From Holothuria scabra (taxonomy: Eukaryota > Echinodermata > Holothuroidea > Aspidochirotida > Holothuriidae), in assembly GCA_037179385.1 (NCBI GenBank), contig CM074195.1, positions 10,245,787 through 10,309,786 on the forward strand: DNA of 64,000 bases, given 5' to 3'. Of this stretch, positions 60,101 through 64,000 are shown in pieces. The position numbers and the translations under genes are program-made. Under the pieces are notes generated by a model, which was not told the origin of the DNA, did not search any database, and worked only from the letters and a program-made list of their open reading frames with translations. The stretch's first letter is position 1. Each line of letters opens with the position of its first letter.

Positions 60101-62463
60101 CTGTGAAAAAGAAAGTAAAATCAGAAAGACCCTCAACTTGTATTTCATGTAAATCATTATCCTGCCTGCATCTTATCTTAGCATGGCTTCTTACATTCTG
60201 CCACCATCTGTTTGGTGGAGTTTTTAAATGGCACACTGTCTTTTTAAGGGATGCAAAATTTGTGTATCTTTAAATTTTTTATTTTTCATTGAAAATTTGG
60301 CTAAGGATTAATTTCTCCCTTCCTTCTTCTTTCGGAACATGTGTTTGGTCTAGCGATAGAGCATCTGTCACTTACATGGAAGGCCTGGGTTCCATTTCCA
60401 GGTCTAGTCATACCAAAGACTTTAAAACTGGAACCTACTGCCATTGTGAGGGATGCTCTGCATGAGCAATGGAGTAGGGAAAACAAGTCAGTGAGCCACA
60501 ACTTAAAAAAGGCTATGGCTGGCTTGACTTGAACCAGTTGGTTAGAAACTGGGCCTTAAAACTCCATCTATCTTAAAAACTTTCTTCTTCTTTCAGATTT
60601 TGAACCCGTTTTACATATTCCAGATTTTCAGTGTGATCTTGTGGTGCCTGGAGGAATATTATTACTATGCTGCCTGCATTGTTGCAATACTTGTCATCTC
60701 GCTTAGCATATCTCTTTATGAAACTAGAAAGGTGGGATATTGAATACAAATGTGTTTTTTTAAGCAAAAGAAGAAAAATACTGTAACAGTAGGAAGTTGT
60801 TATCTATTATTTCATAATAGTGGTAAGATTAGATCTCCTTATTGAAGACTGTGGTTTGCATCATACAGTACAAGTTGTTTTCGGGCTATGGCAATGTACC
60901 CAAGGTTAGCTTTTCTTGAGGTTCAGTGTTGCCAGATCTTGGGAATATCTATACTTCTGGTAACATCAAACCCGGGAACCACAAACCTTGTAGTCATTGC
61001 TAATTTATCAAGATGTACAGAAAGAGGGAACATCGAACCTTGGGAACATTGAATCCTGGGAATATCAGGAAGACCCCACTGTTTTCATGTTCCGTTAACA
61101 CTGTAGTGTAAACAGCATCATACTTCATGGAAAAGGTCTAAGGCACTGGTTAGTGAAATGTTACATCATGACATACCCATGGTAACAATTCAACAAAAAA
61201 AAGATTGAGTCAAAACAATGAGCAGAATGTGCTGCTCTTATTCTTAACAGTGAGAGAGAACACAGAGTATGTTTTATTTATAAATTTGATTCATATTTTA
61301 TGATATAATCAACTGGTAGAAACAGTATGATTTCAAAGAAAATTATTTGGAGGAATAACCGTAAAAGATGTTAACAAGAAAACTTTAACAATGCCAAAAA
61401 AGGGGAAGAAGGGGAAGGAACTATCTTTCCGTTTATTTCACTGAGGTGGGGGGAGACAAATTCCCCTTCATGTCCCTTACTGAACACACTGCATGTAAGT
61501 GGTAATTCTAAAATATTGAAGTTTTAAAATTAATGAAATTTTAAAATTGCTCCTACAATGCAAATGAAAGTTGTTTTATAAAATGGCCCCTGCCTCAAGA
61601 ATTAAGTTTTAAAGAGCTCATCCTTTCACCCCAAACTTGGCACAACTCTTTGATTGTCAGCTAGTTCAAAAATGGAAAGTACTGAAGCTTACATTACACA
61701 GCGTGTACTGTACTGACAATGTTTTGATTACACACTGGGGTCGCGTATACTCACACCGAAGCAAGAAATTAAGATTGTATGTGGATGAGGATGAATTTTA
61801 GACAGTTGTGGGAGGGACTTTAAAGGCCCAATTTTCTCATCCCAAACAGTACCAATTCTCCTAACCTTCTTAATTAAGCCCCTCCCACAATTGTCTGAAA
61901 TTCACCCTCATCCAGACACAATCTCATTTTATTGCTTCAGGGGGAATATAGAAAGTTCAATGTGTATAATCAAAACAGTATCAGAACAGTTCGTACTGTG
62001 TAATATAAGTTTTGGTACTCTGCATTGTTTGAATTAGCAGTCAATCAAAAAGCTGAGCCAATTGAGAGTTTCTGTTACCCTATACTAGAAGTGTAGTTTG
62101 GGGTGAGAGGATTGTCCCTTTAATACGTAGGTAGGTTAGGAGATATGGAAGTGTTTGGGGTGAGAGGGTCAGGCCTTTAAAGCACCTGCCTAAAACCAGA
62201 GGATGAATTCTTTACAAATTTAAATTTCATGGTCAGTTGAACTAATGCAATAGAGCAGTGCATATTTTGGTTTTAGGGAAATGATGTGTTCATTTACACT
62301 GCTTTTTAAATTTTTAACAAAATTGTGCAACTATAAAACATTAACTAAATTCTTCTCATTCTTTAATAGTAATCAGTTTTCATAATTTCTTCACAGCAAT
62401 CAATCACTCTCAGAGATATGGTCGCCCATAGCAGCACTGTCTCTGTCATACGAGAATCAGGAG
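42083..62463 (+). CDS. ATP13A3: P5B-type ATPase (ATP13A2/3 family), N-terminal eight exons; gene runs off the right edge
   Basis: P5B ATPases are late-endosomal/lysosomal membrane pumps that move polyamines to the cytosol. Exons at 42083-42162, 45816-45983, 46954-47066, 55095-55239, 56110-56270, 58056-58125, 60597-60731 and 62397-62463 join in compatible phases to about 312 residues. Landmarks: the P5B N-terminal hairpin ([20 protein letters not shown]), the variable acidic linker, [17 protein letters not shown], the first transport helices ([20 protein letters not shown], then [20 protein letters not shown]), and [20 protein letters not shown] entering the actuator domain. The phosphorylation loop and C-terminal helices are beyond 64000. 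NPFYIFQ.FSVILW favours ATP13A3 while VKSY and TLRDMV favour ATP13A2, as expected of an ancestor of both. The initiator exon is uncertain: either an upstream exon or the ATG at 42037 or 42160. Confidence 0.92.
42400..42640 (-). repeat. tRNA-derived SINE (family S1)
   Basis: The complement has a promoter-like head (TGGTCAAGTGCTTACATCAT, then GGGTTTAATTCCTGG resembling a B box) and the S1 tail with TGAGCCACAACT and ACCAATTGGTTAGAAA-like segments. Lies in the intron between ATPase exons a and b. Confidence 0.75.
42641..44294. other. ATPase intron sequence, nothing recognised
   Basis: AT-rich, with a short (GA)n tract near 43062. No coding or repeat family noted. Confidence 0.5.
44295..44394 (-). 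repeat. SINE S1 fragment interrupted by a MITE
   Basis: Minus-strand S1 tail (TTTCTATCCAATTGGTCTAA, then GTGGCTTACTGTCTTG) stops at the MITE beginning 44395. The head part of an S1 resumes at 45135-45225. Confidence 0.6.
44395..45128 (+). repeat. 360-bp tandem duplication (MITE M1 plus flank, twice)
   Basis: Unit: inverted M1 MITE (44395-44565; 44775-44931) followed by the same flank (AGATTTACATTCAAAATTAC at 44590 and 44950). The offset is 360 bp. Copies are very similar apart from small insertions near the G-run and before the final GTTAAAAATC. Confidence 0.85.
45135..45225 (-). repeat. SINE S1 head fragment
   Basis: Complement of CTTCTGGCTGCAAGTCAGAT and TGACTACTTGACCATGTAGT, the tRNA-related head of S1. 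Confidence 0.6.
45500..45665. repeat. AAATTTCCC-type dispersed repeat, copy 2
   Basis: Resembles 40330-40505; weak copy, within an ATPase intron. Confidence 0.4.
45816..45983 (+). CDS. ATP13A3: ATPase exon b (P5B membrane hairpin)
   Basis: 56 codons, acceptor TTCCCACAG, donor GTAAGT. It encodes [20 protein letters not shown], then [20 protein letters not shown], then [16 protein letters not shown]. The hydrophobic stretch ending FYW and the Cys-bearing loop after it match ATP13A2/3 N termini. Confidence 0.92.
46038..46066 (+). repeat. (TTGA)7 microsatellite
   Basis: Seven tetramers in an ATPase intron. Confidence 0.95.
46575..46680 (+). repeat. Single copy of the 180-bp repeat module
   Basis: GGGAAATGCCATTTTCGACT, then a decayed CTGCTATGCTTCACACCAC block, corresponding to the start of the 180-bp unit at 23881. 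Confidence 0.6.
46954..47066 (+). CDS. ATP13A3: ATPase exon c
   Basis: 113 nt, acceptor TTCACACAG, donor GTAAGC, phase 0 in and 2 out. Encodes [20 protein letters not shown] then [17 protein letters not shown]. It corresponds to the cytosolic domain after the hairpin; weakly conserved. Confidence 0.8.
47067..48112. other. ATPase intron sequence, nothing recognised
   Basis: Includes a G-run near 47355. A 22-nt inverted pair around GAACTGGCTTATT/AATAAGCCAGTTC lies at about 48040-48104 just before the fold-back element. Confidence 0.5.
48113..48645. mobile_element. Fold-back element FB1-related with long arms
   Basis: The two ends are inverted copies of about 200 nt: TTAAAAGAATAGCC..., GGTATGTTAAAATGGAACAT, TTTCCCATGTTCAGTTCTTG against the complement carrying TTAAAAGAACAGTCC, GATATGGTAAAGAGGGACAT, TTTCCCATGTTCGGTTCTCG. 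Both arms continue to a TGTTTTGTTTTT segment. Confidence 0.8.
49100..49296. mobile_element. hAT-type MITE, 197 bp
   Basis: Starts CAGAGGTGCCAAC and ends GTTGGCATCTG (one mismatch as inverted repeats). Flanking octamers AGGGGAGG and TGGGGAGG agree at 7 of 8. The interior repeats CTCCCTGATTC. Confidence 0.75.
49970..50335. repeat. Tandem/inverted AACATTTT repeat element
   Basis: TGTCTACACTGTGCAACAAA recurs at 50065 and 50228 (period 163). Units contain AAAACATTTTCAAAACAT and its inverse. It ends GTGTATACAGGCC. ORFs here are repeat artefacts. Confidence 0.7.
50336..51424. other. ATPase intron sequence, nothing recognised
   Basis: Contains a decayed GCATGGTTTGGCTGCAAAACC direct repeat near 50900. 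Opposite-strand ORFs at 50999-51260 overlap each other and match nothing. Confidence 0.4.
51425..51605 (-). repeat. SINE S1-like copy
   Basis: The complement reads CTTAGCAACCAGGAGGTCTG, then GAGTTTAATTCCAGAGG, similar to the B-box region of S1 at 53537. Confidence 0.6.
51606..53489. other. ATPase intron sequence, nothing recognised
   Basis: Contains a pyrimidine-rich CCCCTT tract at 53250-53355. No repeat family or coding segment recognised. Confidence 0.45.
53490..53765 (+). repeat. tRNA-derived SINE S1, full-length-looking copy
   Basis: Head ACATGGTCAAGTGGTGAGAG (A-box-like), GGAGTTCAACTCTTGG (B-box-like), body GGAACCTTCTGCCATTGTGG and GAAAACAAGTCAGTGAGCCG, tail ATCTAACTCACTAACTAA. Confidence 0.85.
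55095..55239 (+). CDS. ATP13A3: ATPase exon d (acidic linker)
   Basis: 145 nt, phase 2 in and 0 out. Encodes [20 protein letters not shown], then [20 protein letters not shown], then SQREEPQE. The donor GTCAGC is weak, but the phase fits exon e exactly. Ser/Asp/Glu-rich and probably disordered. It follows an 8-kb intron. Confidence 0.8.
56110..56270 (+). CDS. ATP13A3: ATPase exon e
   Basis: 161 nt, acceptor TCTCCATGCAG, donor GTTTGT, phase 0 in and 2 out. Encodes [20 protein letters not shown] and [11 protein letters not shown]. It matches the family block with a conserved F/Y-W residue pair and a G-L-x-x-G turn. Confidence 0.9.
57408..57723 (-). other. Unrecognised acidic ORF in an ATPase intron
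   Basis: The minus strand reads [20 protein letters not shown], then [20 protein letters not shown]. Protein-like composition, but no family recognised. It could be a transposon remnant. Confidence 0.3.
58056..58125 (+). CDS. ATP13A3: ATPase exon f
   Basis: 70 nt, acceptor TTTATTCTCAG, donor GTATGT. Encodes [20 protein letters not shown] then VEE. The YGxNEI...VKSY signature precedes the first transport helix of P5B pumps. Confidence 0.95.
58145..58285 (+). repeat. SINE S1, 5'-truncated
   Basis: Body and tail only: GGGGAAAACAAACCAGTCAG, then TCGGCTCGACTTGAACCAAT, then CTATCTAACTAACTTT. Confidence 0.85.
59735..59965 (+). repeat. Single arm of fold-back family FB2
   Basis: CTCAATTGGCACAGCTCTTT, TTTTGATTATACATTGGGGG and TAGACAGTTGTAGGAGGG match one arm of 61615-62125. 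A GGCCTTTAAAAG terminus follows at about 60032. Confidence 0.8.
60335..60585 (+). repeat. tRNA-derived SINE S1, full-length-looking copy
   Basis: Head TGGTCTAGCGATAGAGCATC with GGGTTCCATTTCCAGG as B box, body GGAACCTACTGCCATTGTGA, tail ACTCCATCTATC. It ends 12 bp before ATPase exon g (start 60597), inside its polypyrimidine tract. Confidence 0.87.
60597..60731 (+). CDS. ATP13A3: ATPase exon g (first transport helices)
   Basis: 45 codons, acceptor CTTCTTTCAG, donor GTGGGA. Encodes [45 protein letters not shown]. It is the most conserved exon and identifies the family without doubt. Confidence 0.97.
61615..62125. mobile_element. Fold-back element FB2 with about 245-nt arms
   Basis: The left arm (61620-61815: CACCCCAAACTTGGCACAAC... 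to TTTTAGACAGTTGTGGGAGG) is mirrored by the right arm (complement of 61865-62120, with CACCCCAAACTACACTTCTA to TTTCAGACAATTGTGGGAGG). Terminal blocks GGCCTTTAAAG and GGTACTGTTTGGGATGAG-like sequence lie just inside and outside. Confidence 0.85.
62397..62463 (+). CDS. ATP13A3: ATPase exon h (start of actuator domain)
   Basis: 67 nt, acceptor TTTCTTCACAG, donor GTATGG, phase 1 out. Encodes [20 protein letters not shown] then SG. The expected next block (a VPGD motif) was not found before 64000. Confidence 0.95.
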
Positions 62464-63769
62464 GTATGGCTGAAATTTTTACTTTACAGTGAAGGTTAAG
62501 GGAGGATGGACTGTGCATTAGCATGTGATAATGCATGTTTGGAAGGTTAATGCAAGCAGTGCACAAGAATACAGTCTTAGTGCATCCAGCAGTAACATAT
62601 AAACCACTGAGAGTGCATGATCATGTTGTAATGAACATTTCCACAGTTTTTTAAACATGTTCATTCCTTGTAACAATATTTCCTTGCAAAAAACCAAAAA
62701 GCGGCAAATTTCCTTTGGTTCAGGTTTTCTAAATGGCCACATTTTAAAACAGCTTAACCCTAAGTACAATGGGGTTGTCCTAGATGACTGTGTTTATATG
62801 GTACTGTGAGTTTATTCTGGGATAACAAGTGGCCACCTGATGCTGTTGTGCTGGCAGTAGAAGTCAGTATATGAAAAAGTATAAGTGAATGTCCATTTTC
62901 ACGTACCATTTAAAGTGTTTTGTTTCCAGCCAAGTTCTGTGTGCACAGAAAGAATGATCGAGGGCAAAAGTGGGCATGGAGCTAAAGAGAAGAAACTTTT
63001 AAAAAGGTTCTAATCTATTTCGCTCCTACTCATCTTCATAAATCTTGCAGTATGTTTGAAGAATTCAGGTTCTGTATGATATAGGCTTTATACACAGTAG
63101 CAGCATAACAGTAGTCAGGAAACTGTGGAATTATTGTTTAAAGGCCTGATCAGAATATTGGTAGCACATTTAAATTTCTTGATGGTTTAAGAAACAGGTT
63201 TTAGCTCTGCAAGTTGACATCTGTCTGGGTCAGCCAGAGCTTCCTTAACTTTACGGTTAGTTAGAGGGAATTTTCAATTTGCAGATAAGCCTAGAATTGA
63301 AGAAAAATCCTGGGATGGACATGCTAAAGATATTTTGAAGTAATATATTGTTAAAGGGCCAGAGCATTGGCCCCAAACTTTTTTTTGAAGCATCCTCGAA
63401 GTCTTGCAATTTTGTTCTTATTTCTCTTCAAAGTATCTTTCTTAATAGTTTAGGACTTCAATACTGCATATTGAAGATAAACCAAGCAGGGACTCCTAGA
63501 AAATTTTACATTAGAGGAGAAAATACTGTCTCATGACTCCCAAGAGCCAATCATGACACAGGATAGTGTACTACACTATATCAAGTTGGGATAACTGCTC
63601 TTGCCCTTTAATCTGAGATCCTCTGGAGTGAATAATTTAGGAAGCTAACAATGTTAGGGTGAGAATTATATGTCTCTCCGGTAAGAATTTTACTTCACAG
63701 TACATGAGTTATATAGTTAGTGAGATAAGATTTATCACCTCAACCTTGTAAGCTACTTGTTACCCAGGT
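62464..63769. other. ATPase intron after exon h, nothing recognised
   Basis: The VPGD-containing next exon was looked for and not found. The small open segment at 62930-63010 after TTTCCAG does not resemble the family. Confidence 0.5.
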
Positions 63770-64000
63770 AGCAAACTTATACGGGCCCAAAATGGGTAAT
63801 CAGTATGGGCCCATTTAATTTTGCATCCAAGATTAATAAAGGCCCCCTCCATATGAGTAGCCCACATCCATGAAGGATCTTGTAGGGCTGACCCGTATTT
63901 CCCCCACATATCAGTCATTTACATGGGCCCCAGAGCTATCCCAGATGGGTCATATAGGTCATGTGGGCTAGCCTATATGGACCCCTTCTTAATCTTGGGT
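63770..64000. repeat. GGGCCCA-rich repeat cut by the window edge
   Basis: ATCCAAGATTAATAAAGGCC (63826) is the inverted counterpart of CCCCTTCTTAATCTTGGGT at the right edge, with several GGGCCCA/TGGGCC words between. Likely a palindromic DNA element continuing beyond 64000. Confidence 0.5.

Noticed and set aside
60341..60420. Genuine tRNA gene
   Set aside because: A and B boxes are present, but there is no cloverleaf. A shared non-tRNA body and tail occur in several copies, so it is a SINE.
62930..63010. Next ATPase exon after exon h
   Set aside because: Follows TTTCCAG but the frame (PSSVCTERMIEGKSGHGAKE) does not resemble the expected LVPGD block, and no clear donor follows.

Overview
This window is nuclear DNA from an animal. 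It carries split genes with GT-AG introns, tRNA-derived SINEs, LINE reverse-transcriptase fragments, hAT and Mutator-like DNA transposons, and long microsatellites. It is AT-rich, with many TAGGCCTA-type runs. The repeats and the two recognisable proteins (a cyclin L, and a P5B ATPase that looks older than the vertebrate ATP13A2/3 split) fit an invertebrate deuterostome, perhaps an echinoderm. That placement is inference, not proof. Nothing bacterial, organellar or viral was recognised.

Left part, about 1-11.4 kb, minus strand: the 5' five coding exons of a cyclin L gene (CCNL1). They cover the N terminus, the first cyclin fold and the start of the second; the rest lies beyond the left edge. 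Intron 1 (about 6.1 kb) begins with a GC donor instead of GT and is packed with copies of one Mutator-like element. One of these copies is itself split by a hAT element.

Middle part, about 11.4-42 kb: no conserved cellular gene was identified. The region is a mosaic of transposons and repeats. It holds two more hAT elements with perfect 8-bp target duplications, a 2.7-kb element with CATAGGCGGCGGAAG termini containing a 180-bp tandem repeat, a 1.57-kb tandem duplication with an internal deletion, and (TTATG)n and (CTTT)n microsatellites. It also has two arrays of a 145-bp repeat in which most units carry an AGGTCA-A-AGGTCA-like site, several decayed LINE fragments, and a 279-codon ORF embedded in a cluster of nine copies of a GCGAGGGACGGA motif.

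Right part, about 42-64 kb, plus strand: eight phase-compatible exons of a P5B-type ATPase (ATP13A2/ATP13A3 family, lysosomal/endosomal polyamine transporter). They run from the N-terminal membrane hairpin through the first transport helices to the start of the actuator domain. The catalytic DKTG region lies beyond the right edge. Its introns carry tRNA-SINEs, fold-back elements, a hAT MITE and a 360-bp tandem duplication.

CCNL1 is transcribed leftwards and the ATPase rightwards, so they diverge across about 30 kb of repeats. Nothing suggests shared regulation.
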